Numbered from the stretch's first letter, positions 1 through 12,761 are shown. The stretch: 64,000 nucleotides of DNA from Karalla daura (GCA_029224185.1 CM055210.1:10805021-10869020), one strand, 5' to 3'. Numbers and translations: made by a program. The notes: generated by a model from the letters alone, not told the origin.

Positions 1-340
1 AGACTGTGCCATTTTAATAAATGCTGAAAGAGAGAGCGAGAAAAAAAGAAAAAAAATCACAGGTTCTCCACCAGCTTTCCACTCCACGAGCGATACATAG
101 AGACTCTCCTGCCTATTTTTCCCGCCCGCATTTCAGGTCTGTTGCTGCCAACTTGGCATATTACCCGGGCACTACATGGGTGTCGGCAACAAGCCATCTC
201 TGCCAGCTCCATGATTGCCATGATCCGGGTCGGCAGGAGTATTACACGGCCACCTGGAAAGAGGCGAACACCTGGATGAGGCTTAGCGCCCGGCTCAGCC
301 GTAATACAGCCCTTTTCTCTGCCAGTATATACAAACCCAG

Positions 341-341
<1 letters not shown>
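1..341. other. Unique non-coding sequence
   Basis: I see no gene here. Open frames exist on both strands, but they run into the following CT repeat and translate to serine/leucine or arginine/glutamate alternation, which is typical of simple-repeat read-through. No splice-bounded exon or RNA gene was recognised. Confidence 0.6.

Positions 342-380
<39 letters not shown>
342..380. repeat. (CT)n microsatellite
   Basis: This is an uninterrupted CT dinucleotide tract of about 19 units. It accounts for the apparent Ser-Leu and Arg-Glu runs in the overlapping open frames. Confidence 0.95.
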
Positions 381-383
<3 letters not shown>

Positions 384-2455
384 TGGCGCGCAGACGTGAT
401 TAGGCATTGTGTAGGCTGCTGGCCTGCGGTAGGCAACATTTTGTAAAATCAAAACTGCATTTAATGTTCAACCTGTTTCGCGGGCCAACTGAATGAGGCA
501 GCAGGTGCCAAATGATGCATTGTGCGATAAACAGCAGGTGACACGCTCAAAACAAGGACTTTCTGCATAATTAGTGTAAATTATCAATAGTGCATTGTTA
601 GGCATGGTAGCCTGGGGGAGACCTTTCGTGTGGCGTTTTGCTCGACTTGAATCTGGGCAAAAACTTAAGCTAGTGTGGTGTAGTATTGGTGGTGTGTTAT
701 GTATTGAAAGTAAATGTATCAGAAATGTTTTCTGAGGCATAAATGGTGATACTGCGTATTTCTTTAACCTTCATTTTCAACTTTTTTCAACTTCTATTCA
801 ACACATCCAACGCAACGAAATGAATAGCCTAGGCCCGTTGAAGGTACAGTACTCTCTCTGACCTTCAGTTTCCTCGAGCTTGCACAGTAGTATGAATAAC
901 CACAGATTATTCTTCACAGTCAGAGGATTCATTGTCCCCATCAATGAACTTTCATAACAGGGTCGTTGACCTCTGCAACCGAATTTCATTACCTGACATC
1001 AAAATCACATATTTTGTATTGTTATTTTTGCAGGGGGGACTTAACCTGTCTTTCCTTATTGGTTGGTGCTTAACTCAGACTGGGAGGATCCATTTGCTGG
1101 ATGGTTCAAATAAATCTGCCCCGCTGCCCGGTGAGATAGGCGGCTGGATAAATCCATGTGTACCTTTGCTGGATTACGACTGGATAAAACTGGATTCCTC
1201 CTAGACCATTCGTACTCTGTCTTAACTTTTCAATTGTCTTTAGTGAGTAGATATAAAATGAAATATAATGCATCTACGCATGATTGCTTCGGTGCTCAAT
1301 CTCCCTCCATAGCGTGAGTAATCTGTTATGAGTTATCATGTTGTTATCACATGTCCTGCCGCAAATCATTCTAAAAGATAAAACTCCGCAGGACACGGAC
1401 CCTCAGACATGTATTTCCAGAAGACAGATGTTGTCCTCTATCAGAGCAGACTTTATTTATAACACATAATTCACTGCAAAATACCTATTCATCTTCTTGG
1501 GTGAGCCGGTATTCATTAAAGGCGGTTCCTCTTCAGTAAGTCCAAGAGTCACAACTCACAAACAGCGGTATATAAAATCATGCCTCACAGAGCCTGAAGA
1601 GGTGGGGACGTCTGACTTTTTGTGATCTTGACAATGGATCTGGCTGGGGGCCATCAAACCCAGACAGCTCTCGCAGAGGTATTCAGCAAGAGCCGGGCGT
1701 CCGTCCCGGCCACTCCTACTCTGCCAACTATCACGAGTGTGCCGCGTGTTGGAAAAATGTGGCCGGAGATTTCGCTGCTGATTGATCGCAGTTGCATGAG
1801 ATAGACGGTGCAAATCGCACGCAGGCGATGAAAAAAAGGTCATGCCGGCATAGAGCTCTGGCACACCATCACAAACAATAGCAGTGCCACAACAAATGAG
1901 AGTGGAGAAGCTGTGACGGAGTTAACCAGAGCTCGGAATGTGTGCTAATTACCAGTCCTGTGGGTGGTTGTTAGTGGGGGAATGGCCACTGCTCATGTGT
2001 GCTTATATAAGCAATCAATGGCTTTAATTAGACTATTAGGTGGGACTGGGTCCCGGTAGGCTACTTCCAAGCTTTAAGCAGCCTTGTTGTTTACCTTCCT
2101 GATGACTGGAAGCACAGCACACTGGGGTGGTTGGAGGATTCTAGCTATTGATGCCGAGGTTGGATGTTTGGATGCATGTACACAGATATGTAGGGAAGGC
2201 TCCGTGTGACTCACTGGTTATTGTTAGGAACCGTATCAACTGCCAGGTTCTTTTTAAAGCTGCTGGGATGGCATTGTCGATGTGTTGGCTGGTTGAAAAT
2301 CGCAGAAATGGGCCTCGAAATGACTGGATGGATGGTCTTGACATTTTGTACGGACCTCCTTACTTCCTATCTCGTCAACTGCATGTAGGGTTATTGACTC
2401 TGATGATGTAATGTCACGGTGGGGTCTCCGCCGTGGTTTTTAATGAAATATGAAA
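381..2455. other. Unique non-coding sequence, no gene seen
   Basis: About 2 kb of moderately AT-rich sequence. Open frames are all about 100 codons or shorter and resemble no protein I know. The segment 1960-2060 contains a TTTAATTAGA homeodomain-type core beside 'tatataagcaatcaatgg' and could be regulatory, but nothing here decides it. Confidence 0.5.
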
Positions 2456-2734
2456 AGGTTGGGTGGATGACTGATTAACAATATAGCCTCGGAGCAAGAA
2501 GGACCTGAGTTCGACTCTCGGAATGAAGTATGGGTCTTTCAGGGTGGAGTTTGCATGTTCTCCCCATGTCTGGGACCTAGGGTTTCCAAAAGAAAAAAAA
2601 ACATATAGGTGAAGTGGAGACCACTATATAGTGAGGACTGGCAACGGAGATACATGTAGGCTCCTATAGACCCACACAACTGTTAAGCTACAGAGTGGGT
2701 AAGATAATAGATGGATAGATGGATGCATGTCTTT
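2456..2734 (+). mobile_element. tRNA-derived fish SINE, nearly full length, decayed
   Basis: The left part resembles a tRNA-type RNA polymerase III head: a degenerate A-box-like region near 2470 and a B-box-like 'gagttcgactctc' at 2508-2520, preceded by 'gagcaagaaggacctg'. The body motif 'ggagtttgcatgttctccc' lies near 2546-2565. The 3' part keeps degenerate forms of the usual tail and ends in GATG/GATAGATGG repeats at 2708-2734. The order head, body, tail matches the very common teleost family I know from its consensus. Several substitutions and small deletions show an old copy. The family name would need a repeat-library search. Confidence 0.85.
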
Positions 2735-4899
2735 CGTCCAACTGATTAGTTTGCCTGTGAATCTTGAATTCCATTCCAGCCTCATCCTTAGTTTGCATTT
2801 AGTGTCAGATTGTGAGATTAAACATTATGCTCGCCTCAAATCAGCATGTTAGCATTCTCATTAGCCAGGCTAGTTCTGACGTGATGAACAATATCACAGA
2901 TATCATGATGATACCGGGAATAAAGCGCATTAAGCGCAATCTCTATTCATGTATTCAAGCTTGTGATGAGTGTCTCAAATGTTATGTCAGCACTCTGTCT
3001 TCTGAGTGGCGCGCCACTGCCTTCTGTACTCTTATTTGGTAGCGGTCTGTCTTTTTCATTCCCTTGAATTTTACTCAATCTTTCCCCCAATTTCTTTCTG
3101 AGGTGCGGTGTAAGCCGACGGTGGCCTTTTTCTCTGATCCACTATAGCCGCCTTGTAGATCCAATAACACTGCGTTTACTGAGCAAACATGCTGAAAAAA
3201 CACTATGGCGCTTCCCATCTTCGTATTTAGTATTCTGCATCAGGCAGATTCACTGACCCCTCAGAAGTGAAACGCTGTGAAATAGGAAACCCTAATGCTG
3301 GTATTATTACCAGTAGCCTTTTATCTTGAAGAGTTGAATTTTTATATAAGCAGCAAGGGTCATATGAAGAGGGCTTTTCAGTGCTAGCTTTTATCCAGAA
3401 GGGAGAAACAGAGGTGTAGAGAGAGAGAGTGAGAGAGACTCTAGTGATGCAGGACAGGTAATGAAGGAGGAATGAGGAGGAGGAGGGACGTAGGGCCGAG
3501 CTCATAAAGAGACAAAGGCAGAAAACGACAAAGAGAGATTCAGTTGAAAGAGCAAATGAGAAAGAGACAGCCAGACCTGAGAGGTGGAGAAGGAGGAGCT
3601 CCGTTATAACTTCTTGCATGTTTAAGCAGCGAGGTAGCGCGAGTTAAATGCCCGCAGGTGTGGGCAATGGCACCCGGCCGAGCGAGCTGACACTGAGAGC
3701 AAAGCATCCATCTCATGAGCAGAGCGTCCAGGGTACAGAGTGAAATGACAGAAAAGACAGGAAGTTTGATATCGTCCATCAATCATGTGATTTAACTTGC
3801 CTTTTAATTTGGGTAGAATCTTCACCCTCTGACTTTGGTCTATTTCTTCTGAGATTTCTGTCCACAGTGGCAAGGAGGAGACGTGTTCTGGACCATTAGC
3901 CTTGACTGAGATGCCTCAAAAGTTCATTTCATTCATGAATTGGAATTTGAATGTCAAATTCAATCCACTGGAGTCACACAAAAGACTGTATTAGATCTCT
4001 GAAATATAATCATTGATTGTACATTTCCAATTGTTCCAATTTGTCCTCTAGCATAATTGGTATATTCATTTATATTGCTTGAATTCCAACCATAACAAAA
4101 AAAGTCTTGGTAATATCAGGCGATTTGTAAAAATAATATTATAAGCCTTTTCAGATGCTCTGGTCATGGAATTTAGGAGCACAGAAGCTAGACAAATGCT
4201 GTTTGACCTCTATTTTAAAAGTGTTTGTCTTCTCACACACATATTTGGAGTACTACTCCAAATCATGTTTTGAATTTAATTGAATTTGAATTCAATTCAG
4301 CTTAGGAAAAAGAAACTGAATTGAAATTCAGGATCTGGATGTGAGCAAATGACAGTAAAAATCCATCCTATGAGCTCTACTTAGTGTTTAAACCTCAATT
4401 CCAATGGTGAGCATGTAAACATTGCGCCTGCTCTGTATGACTGTGTGTGTTTAACAAGATGCTTAATCTTGTTGGGTTTTGTGATTTACATGATGAGACA
4501 CGGCGTGGACTTTGCTCATTACTGACTGTTTTTTGACAATTTACAGAATGCAGGACGCAGAAATAGCCGGTAATGGTTCGATCACGGCCATTTTAACAAG
4601 ATAAGTCTATACTGTGAATGAGCCGGAGCTGTGCGAGGAAACAGATGAAATCAGAATGCTCAGATGGACACAGAGTGCGAGATAAATGTATCGTGTTCCG
4701 CGCCCATACTGTTCTGTCCTTCACCATCTCTCATTGTCGTACACACACCCGCACACAAGCTCTCCTCGCCTCACCAGGGAAAATATCCACTGTCAGTGCG
4801 AAAAATGGAGTGGAACAGATGGCATCAGAATGATTGAAACCACCTACAATGGTTCCCACAACTTCCCTCTCTTTCTACCCCACTCTACCCTCATTTGCT
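2735..4899. other. Unique sequence with an AT-rich inverted-repeat region
   Basis: No gene is recognised. 3411-3490 is purine-rich (GA and GGA runs). From about 3925 to 4330 the sequence repeatedly uses 'aattcaa/ttgaatt' words, including a short hairpin near 3947-3965 and a near-palindrome at 4272-4297. This texture is seen in decayed fish DNA transposons, but I could not define ends or a target duplication. Confidence 0.4.
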
Positions 4900-4923
4900 G
4901 ACGGTTCTCCTCTCTCTCTAAGC

Positions 4924-4952
4924 GCCCCCCCCCCCACCCCTCCACCCCACAT
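4924..4952. repeat. C-rich tract
   Basis: A run of cytosines is interrupted by A and T and continues as a CCA/CCT-rich stretch. The complementary strand is G-rich. Confidence 0.85.
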
Positions 4953-5115
4953 CGCTCCCCACGTCCCTTCCCAGCTACGCCCATCGTCTGGATGCATCAC
5001 TCCCGGCCCCCCTCTTCAATGCTGCCCAGGCTCACAGGTCTTGCCAAAGAGGCTCGGGCTCGCCGGAAGCCCCACGGCGCTACACAAAGTCAGCCAAGAG
5101 GAGAAAGAGAAGAGG

Positions 5116-5180
5116 GAGGCGGGAGGGAGGAGGGAGGGAGGGAGGGAGGGAGGAGAGCAAGGAGAAGAAGGGAGGGGAAA
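5116..5180. repeat. (GGGA)n purine tract
   Basis: An imperfect GGGA/GGAGA tract lies on the plus strand and is flanked by more purine-rich sequence. It could form non-B DNA. The Gly/Arg/Glu-rich peptides it would encode are repeat artefacts. Confidence 0.9.
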
Positions 5181-5611
5181 AAAGGCGGCAACGCTCCTAG
5201 CCATTTCCTATGCCAACTTGAAATCTTGTTCCCAATTTGTCTGTATTATTTCCGGCCATTTGTTTTGGAAAATATTAGTTGTTTTGCACTAAAATATCTC
5301 AAATTACCGCCTCCAATGCTAACACGTCAGATCCATTGTGGAGACCATTTTCTCCTCCTCCTTATGCCTGAAGTACTTCTCACTCCCTCTCCCTTGTCTT
5401 TCTCCTCACCCTGCCATCCACCCCTGCCCCACCCCACCTCGCCTCATCACATCCGTCCAACACCAGTCATGTAAATGAGATAGTTAGCAGATCAAAAGCC
5501 ACGGAGAGCTATGTTTTAATAGCAGAAGAGGCGTTGATTAGTGTCAGGGAAGGAGAGACGAGGCAAGGTGCGGGCAGCCTCCATTACACCTTAATGCATC
5601 TGGGGCATGCG

Positions 5612-5614
<3 letters not shown>

Positions 5615-5644
<30 letters not shown>
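5615..5644. repeat. (GT)n microsatellite
   Basis: A perfect TG dinucleotide run of about 15 units. A second GT-rich tract lies about 100 bases downstream. Confidence 0.95.
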
Positions 5645-5646
<2 letters not shown>

Positions 5647-5736
5647 GATCAGACAAAGCAGAGGAGTGCATGCGTGTTTGCGTGCCCGTGCATTCTGGCA
5701 TCTGTTTACAGCACACCTACATTAGATGCAGTGTTT

Positions 5737-5800
5737 GCGCGTGCGTGGGTGTGTGTGTCTTCAAAGTGTGTGTGTGTGTGCGCGTGTGTGTGTGTGTGTG
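5737..5800. repeat. Imperfect (GT)n/(GC) microsatellite
   Basis: An alternating purine-pyrimidine tract made of GT runs broken by GCGCGTGCG and TCTTCAAA. Alternating sequence of this type can adopt Z-DNA. Confidence 0.9.
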
Positions 5801-6596
5801 CCTTCCCTCCGGGAGATCATCGTTAATGCATAATACATAGCTCCATATTTCCGACTATAACAGCAATAATGTTGGCAGCACTGAGTTTATGAAGAGGAGA
5901 TCAGGTGTAGGAGAAAGTGATTACAGGGCACAAACACTGCAACTGATATTGCTTTATTGTGAGAAGTAACTGGCACCGGGATGACAGAAGCTGAAGGCCC
6001 CGAAAGAAGAACGCCAGCATCGATGCTACTCCAGAGCTCCGAGGCGGCGCTTATGGAGGAGTCATGAGCGTAGCGAGTTGTCCAGGAGAATTAAGGTGAC
6101 GCTTGAAGGTGTTGGACACCCAGGCGTAAAGGTTCCGAAATGCGTGTGAGCCATTCAGCTCCGGCGTGCGAGGATGATTTGGCTCCACCGTGTTTATTTA
6201 CGTGTCAACAGTGGAGATTCACCGCTGTGTAGTCCCGTTTGTGAGCATGCTGGACATAACCGCGGAGGTAATTACATTTCAGGTGGATGCCAGGCTGCGT
6301 TTTTAATAAGTCAACGCGTGCTTTTTGAGGGTGTTTTAGCATTCACCTCACGGTTACGCAACACCAGCCATTTCTCTTTCAAATTTCATCCGGCGCGAGA
6401 TGTGACCCCGGCGAGTGCTCTTTATCTCCATCTAAATTTGAATCCCACCTTTTGATAAGGTCCTGGAATAAATAAATAGCGGTTCAAAGCCGGCATATCA
6501 GTCACTCTTCATTCTGTGTCCGGGGGCTTGCCCGCGTGCTTTTGCCCGTGTCAGAATTTTCATCTCCCCGTTCTCCCCAGCTGCCTCGCTAGCACG
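5801..6596. other. Unique non-coding sequence
   Basis: No gene is recognised. Short open frames show no known motif. 6390-6480 includes AT-rich words next to CpG-containing sequence, a texture continuing into the CpG-dense block downstream. Confidence 0.45.
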
Positions 6597-6615
6597 CCCC
6601 CCCCCCCCCCCCCCC
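6597..6615. repeat. Poly-C run
   Basis: Nineteen consecutive cytosines. It is a likely replication or assembly slippage site, and G-quadruplex forming on the opposite strand. Confidence 0.95.
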
Positions 6616-6639
6616 GCTCGCACAGATGGCAGAGGGGTC

Positions 6640-7230
6640 GAGGCACTTTAATGAATTTTCAAAGGAGCTGCATTGGCAATATTAAAAGGAGCTCCCGAAC
6701 TTAAACGCATCGGACTCCGGAGTCACGAGCACGCGGAGGATGACGCGGGACGGCCAGCGCGCTCACGGATGACGAGACGAGCGCCGGCTCGGCCTGACAC
6801 GCATGAAAGGACGCAGGCGGGCGCAGCGTGTCACACACGCCACAATACTGTACACACACGCACACGCGTGGAAACATCAGTATTACTCTCCGCAATAACA
6901 GCCACAAACAAAGGGAGGAAACGCCACGTCCCGGCCGCCCCGGCGGACCGTCTTAATTAACTGCATTGGAATGACAGGCACCCTCCGGAAGGTCAGAGGT
7001 CAGTTTTAATGATGAGCCTACATATGGCAGCCGCCGTGTTGCCTTGCAAGGGGAGAGACGGCCGCCGCTTCTGCTGATCCATCTGTCCTGCGGTAATGAC
7101 TGCACCTGGCCGGGTCCGGGCCAGCGCCGGGGTAGCGCAGGTACCGTGGAGCGGCCCGGGCGCACGCCGCGGAAACCCAATTAAAAAGCAATAACCGCGC
7201 CCGCGTCCCGCGCCCGCGTTGTTTGCTCGT
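6640..7230. promoter_or_regulatory. CpG-dense block with homeodomain-type motifs (candidate enhancer/CpG island)
   Basis: CpG dinucleotides are very frequent between about 6705 and 6950 and again at 7060-7225, unlike the surrounding AT-rich sequence. Between the two runs are TTAATTAA (6953-6960), TTTTAATGATGAG (7003-7015) and CCAATTAAAA (7177-7186) homeodomain-type cores, plus the direct-repeat-like 'aggtcagaggtcag', which resembles a nuclear receptor element. I see no protein-coding exon. A CpG island with dense transcription-factor words suggests a regulatory element or alternative promoter, but this is inference from composition only. Confidence 0.4.
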
Positions 7231-7619
7231 TACGTCTAATTATCTATTTGAGTCCGAGATTCAAGCGACTCCTTGGTGGGAGTTTTTCCCTTTTTTTCCC
7301 CCTTCCCGTCGCAGTCCTTAAATGACTGCGATCTCGGACCTGATGAATTCCAATTGGAAACGCAGTCGACTGTCAGCCGCGGCTCCGGTGACCTATGTTA
7401 ATGGCTTCCTTGCAGCACGAGGGCCAGTGTTTAGCAACCTGATTTGTGAGCGGAGAGCGAGGTGTCAAGCGTTATTACAGCCCGGGTGTTTTTTTTTCCC
7501 CTCTTCCTTTTTCCCTCGCTCTTTCTGCTCACGGCGGAAACCTCGGAGTAGCCGCAGCAATCCGAGCCTCATTTAGCCGGCCTTGATCACGCCAGACAAC
7601 ATACGATTGCCTGCGGGGG

Positions 7620-7682
7620 TCCCCCCCCCCCCCCCCCCCCCCTCACACCACCTCCACCACCACCACCTCCACCTCCACCCTG
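7620..7682. repeat. Poly-C run followed by CCA/CCT repeats
   Basis: About 22 cytosines (7621-7642) are followed by a CCACCACCTCCACC trinucleotide-like tract. Confidence 0.93.
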
Positions 7683-9310
7683 CTCGTCTTCACAAGTGGC
7701 TGATATGAAGGGCCAGGCCCGGGCGCCGCGCTGCTAGAGGCGTCGAGGCTATTGCCTCAGCCCTCCTTTCTTTCCTTCTTTTCTCTCCCGTCCTTCCATC
7801 TACTCATCCCCAGGCAGGGGTGTCTTCATCCCACCTCTGTGTGGCTGAACTCAGGGTCACAACGCAGCGTCGCGCCCGCGGCTCTCTGATCTCCCCAACT
7901 TCTGATCACTCATCAAGGCCTGCCAGGCAGAATTCTTTTCCTTATATCCCCTTAGTGTTCTTCCCTTTCTTTTTTAGACACTGGAGGGTGGGCCAGGCCA
8001 GCCCACTGGGAAGCTACATCAGGCACCCGGCTGCATTTGATTTCAACCATTCATTTCTCCCCCCCTTCCGTCCACTTTCAGCCGACGGGCAGACGGTTTT
8101 TTTACGCCACTGACCCCGTCTCACATCCCCGACATCTGTTTCAACGGCGACAATTAATCGAGAGACCGTACACGAAAGTGATTAGCTTGTCACCGTCGGA
8201 TCTGACTCCGGTCTGACCTGGACTAGAAGGAGAGGAACAATGGGAAAAGAAGGAGGCGTACTGGAGATCTGGGGGATTGAGCTATACAGAGCGCCGGCGC
8301 TTGGCTCCTGTTTTCAAACGGCAGACAGCTGCAGCAGCAAAGCAACATCTGCCGCGGCGCGGGCAGAAGCGCGCCTCCCTCCTCCTACTGTCATGCCTGA
8401 GCGGCCTTTAAACCGGACGGCGCCGCGTTCTGACAGGCGCCTGATGAAGTTTGGAGCTTCTGTAACGGCACTCGTCGCGCTGTCACTCACAAAGTACTTA
8501 TTCGCACCTCGACTCGAAGAGAGATTAAAAACAAGTGAGCAATATTCTTTTTTTTTCCCCTTCAAAGAACAGGCTCGCTTTGGAGCCAATCTGGCTCCTT
8601 CCCTGACTTGTGTAAACTTCTAGATACTTCCGCAGACTGCGTGAGCCCAGGCCATCTGTAGCCTCTGTCAGCGCCTCTCTGATTCTTTGTTGCGGGGAGG
8701 GAAAAAAAAAGAAAAAAGTAAGTAATGTTTATATCAGCTCAGATGGAAGGGCGCAGGCTTTCTCGGTATCATCGATAACATGGCAGAACTGTTCTCTCGT
8801 CTGCAGTTGTCTGCTTCACACCTTCTCCTCCTTCTCTCTCTGCATCGAGGCCTTTTCGCAGCTTGCTGGAGCTCGGCCAGCCACAGCCATTTTGTCCCAT
8901 TATGTGGTACTGTAAAAAAAAAAAAACAGCTGCTCCCATTCCACACTGGTGAATAGGTTAAATGGCGACACAAGGAACGAGGGCCTTTTTCTGTCACGCT
9001 CCAAATTGACCGACGACGGGCGCGGAAGCTTCCACTGTTCCTTCTAGGCTGCCTTCCAGTTGCTTTTGATTTCCAATTAGAGGCCAGAGTCTCTCCTGCA
9101 GCCATTTTACAGACAGGACTCAACCTCTTCTCCTCCCTGTGTGTGTGTGTGTTTGTCCATGTGCAACTGGGAAAACAGACCGTAAATCAATCTGTAAAGA
9201 GCTGTGAAAGTTTAACTTTAATGACCTCCCACCATCCTGGCATTGGCTGCTGTCAATTATGCCTTTATTAAGCATTTACCTGGCATTCAGAGCCCCGCCT
9301 ACAACATCAG
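7683..9310. other. Unique non-coding sequence, locally CpG-rich
   Basis: No recognisable gene. The open frame at 8240-8623 (127 codons, plus strand) has no motif I know, contains a run of Phe from a T-tract, and overlaps an equally long frame on the other strand, so I read it as chance. 9126-9152 has a short GT run. Confidence 0.5.
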
Positions 9311-9475
9311 CAATAATTATAACTTTATTTATAAAGCACTTTAAAAACAACCACACTTGGCACAAACTGCTGTACATCACATATAAATAAGTATAAAATA
9401 ACATCAAACAAACAATAAAAACAATAAAACAAGACGATAAAGCAATAAAAGCAGAATCAAAACAAATATGATGAT
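9310..9475. mobile_element. Decayed dispersed repeat ('tttatttataaagcac' type)
   Basis: The segment 'aactttatttataaagcac' followed by 'ctgctgtacatcac' and an A-rich tail of AATAAAA units resembles a repeat found thousands of times in fish genomes, usually reading 'tttatttatatagcacttt...'. The A-rich end suggests a retroposed origin. I cannot assign the family without a library search. Confidence 0.55.
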
Positions 9476-10905
9476 CAAAACTGATTCAGTGCAGAGCAAG
9501 TTGCTGAAAATGTGTGTTAGCGCTTAATTGTCCACGTCCTTTTTAGCACGAGAAGAAGCTTGGAACACAGATACGCAGAAGATAATGGGTGAGAGGCAGA
9601 TATTTGGAATGAAAGAGAAGATAAGAGCTACTTAAGATACTTATCGAGCGCCGAATAACACAGCTGCCTGTGTTGCCTCGGCTGACCTCGCAGCCAAATC
9701 TGTCGCCGCTCTGATCTCCTGTCAGTTCTCCATCTCTGTGGGGCTGAAAATTGGAAGGGAGACTGTGGGTAGTGAAAGAGAAGAATATGGCTCAGAGAGG
9801 TTTTGACAGACTTTCCACCAGTGGCTGGCCAAGAATAATCAAGCCACTAGTCATGATTAACAGCCCTATCAATCCCTCACAGACGGCGTGTTCATTTGTG
9901 TCGTGGAGGAGAAAAGACATACTTTTTGTGGACATTTAAGGCTGGACTGAAAGATGGTGAATTATGCCTCAGGTAATTATTACAGTGATAATTTGTGATT
10001 TGTGAACGCCGCGTAGAAAAACCATAAATTAGGAGTGTCGCCTTTGTTATTCGGCAGCAGGCCCGACATTGTGCTGGTCTAGAATCATATAAATCACTTA
10101 TTTGAGCACAAAAGGAAAACAGTGGCAGTGCAGAGGCTTCAATTTAGGTTTATCGGTAGGTGAAGCTGTCACTGACAGCACCAAGCAGCCCCGCCGACTC
10201 CTTTAAAACGCAGTCTTGTTCCCATTGTGCTGTGCGGACTGTTCCGTGATGAATGAGGAAAGTCAAGACCGGCTGTGTCAAAAAGAATCCCCCTTGAGGA
10301 AACTGATGTCCTTGTCCAAGAGCTGCAAAGTCTCAGGAGACCAATGCTGAACTGCAAATATCCCACCAAGGACGAGTGATGTGCCCGTAACTAACCTTAA
10401 TCTCTGTTGCCACGTTTCCCTTTACATGTCCATGTCTTGGTGGTGAAAAAAAACACCATAGCTGAGATGAGCTGCAGAAATCTGACAAGTTCAAAAATAT
10501 GGGCCATATCTTTTTAAATTATATGCCTTGACAATCCATCACAGGATTCTATTATATGCTAATTTCTTATCTGCAAAATCGGTAGAAATTTGACATTTTA
10601 AAATCTCTCTTATGAAGATAGGTGGGGATAATTTCCGAGTTGAATGTGAAAATGTTCTGGGAGGTACACTGTTTTTTTTCCTGTTTTATTCACTCTCCTT
10701 TATGGTCCTCAGCATATTATCATGAGTGACTCACTCTGTCAGTCTTCATTGACTGAGTGATTTAGAGGTGTACTCTGATCAAATGCTGGGAGAGGCACCA
10801 GCAGAGCCCCACAACACCACGACGGTACAAAGTGGGTGAGGTGATGGACTGATAGCTCTTGGTGAAAATTTTGATTAATTCATTTTTTTTCTGTGACCTT
10901 AAAAA
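9476..10905. other. Unique non-coding sequence
   Basis: I see no gene or clear element. 9960-10090 ('caggtaattattacagtgataattt...') is AT-rich with repeated TAATTA-type cores and could be a regulatory element. Reading frames are short and patternless. Confidence 0.45.
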
Positions 10906-11015
10906 GTAGGGCTGCAATAACTACTCAGTTTATCAACTATTACAATAACTGTCCACTACTTTCACAATTGATAAATCACTTTAAGCATTTAAAGAGAAAA
11001 GTTCTAGATTTCCTG
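10906..11015. mobile_element. Decayed hAT-like repeat fragment ('gggctgcaa' end)
   Basis: The start 'agggctgcaataactactc' followed by 'tttatcaactattacaataa' and 'aattgataaatcac' matches, with substitutions, a very common fish repeat that begins 'agggctgcaactaacgatt'. I know that repeat as a hAT-type non-autonomous element. Only one end is recognisable, with no paired terminus or target duplication. Confidence 0.5.
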
Positions 11016-12760
11016 AGCTCACTATTTCCTTGTTTCTTTAGTGCTATCTGAAAAAAACTGAATGTAAATGAGAGGAGGAAAAATAAATGGCATTTTAAGA
11101 CGGGTTGTTGGCTTAAGCACTAGTGAGACAGTGGCAAAAATGTCCACCTTCATACGCTACCTCTTCCACAGTTTTGTCAGCCATTCAGGACCTTGACACC
11201 AGCTCTCCGATATCTCCCATTTCAGCTCAGTGCTCCTTTTATACAACACTTTTATAGATTGAGGCATGGAAGCATAGAAATCCCCTTGCTTTGCCAACCT
11301 ATTTTTCCACAAGAGGTGTCCTGATGAGCTCCTGTGATATGTTACATTGGAGCCAAGAAAGGGATGATCTTATAGTGGAAGGCAAGTCCAAGGGTTAATG
11401 GTTTGTCTGCAATTCAGTGATCATGGCACAGCCACTTATGCCAAGACTTTGATTGAGTCCGTTGCCTCGCTAAAACCCAGTGACATTGTGTCGTGGAGGC
11501 TCCTTGTAATTCCCCCCTCCAGCAGCATTGACCACTCCAAACATCCTCAAATCCCTCTTGTCAATAGAGAAAAGACAACATACGGAACAGACTTCGCGGC
11601 TTTTCTTTGCCTTGTCAAAAGTTTCCATATCGCGTTGTGGGTTCTGCACAGCATAACTAAGACCCTGGAAGCAGCTTATCTGCTTAAAACAGGAGGGCGA
11701 GAGAGGGTGAAAAAAGTGTCTCCGTCTTCCATCTCTTTCCTGGTTCACAGAGTGGCTTTATTGAAGCCACCAGAGCTTTGGTCTCTCACTCCGGATTCCC
11801 CCCACCGCCATTCCTGCCAGTCTAATCCACTTAGGCCCCCAATGCTACCTCTACCGGTTTTGATTGGCCAGGCTTCTAAATTTCCACCGTAGGACTCAGG
11901 AAAATCGATAATCTTCACCGCGCTGCAAAAAGACCTCCTTTTTTGACGCACAACACGTGACTGGGAGAAGAGGAAGAAGGGGAAGGGAAGAGAAATACCA
12001 ACTAGTTAAGAGAGTGAAACCTCAGGTTGTTGACCTTTTTCTTGTCACAAACCGTTTGCTCAGCTGTACAGATTTGAATGATATTATTATTCCAGAGCTC
12101 TCTACGGCTCCCTGTTATTTACACTTCATGCCAGGATGCATCAAATTTAAAATGTTGCTCCATTTACACCATTGCCTTTCATTGGCAGCCCACCCCCCCA
12201 TTCAAGTGTTTCTGTCAGCCTCTCACTCCCTCTCTACCAAAACAACACAGATGCTAATGTCATTGAAACCCCAGGTGCTTCTAGTGCCTCTTGAAGTCTG
12301 ACATCAGTCCCTGCCGCCCCCTCCCCTGGGTCCAATTTTCCCGGTATGAAGCTTCAAGGTCCTCAGCTGAGTTCTCTGTTTAGCGGCAACAATAGCCGCG
12401 AGTGTGTCAGACAGAATGGTAATGAGTGTCCCACAGACTGAACTCCAGTCTTTTTACCTCCTCCCCGCCCCCCATCAACACACACACACACCCACCCACC
12501 ATAACCGTCCTGCCTCCCCGAAAACAGATTTGTTCACATGTGCAAAACAGATATTGTAATCGCATCTCGCCCCCGCTGCCGTGGATCCCAATGGGATTTG
12601 TTGCATGCACACCCGAAATGTAAATGAATGCAGGGGAGATAGACATCATCGGTGATAAATCATATTACCAGAAAATTCTGCTTAGCAACATGACCAGACT
12701 TGCACAGTAAGCAGTGGCCACTCAGAATTTGCACACCCCCCTCCACCTCTTTTCCTCACA
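11016..12760. other. Unique non-coding sequence
   Basis: The 164-codon plus-strand frame at 11398-11892 is the third-longest in the window. It has no signal peptide, domain or motif that I recognise, has a nearly equal-length overlapping frame on the minus strand, and no splice context. I therefore treat it as chance. A C/A-rich stretch lies at 12460-12500. Confidence 0.5.
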
Positions 12761-12761
12761 C

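Noticed and set aside
3925..4330. DNA transposon with inverted ends, suggested by many 'aattcaatt' words
   Set aside because: Only short local palindromes; no paired termini or target duplication could be placed.
11398..11892. 164-codon plus-strand open frame
   Set aside because: No recognisable domain, unremarkable start context, and opposed by minus-strand frames of 92 and 68 codons.
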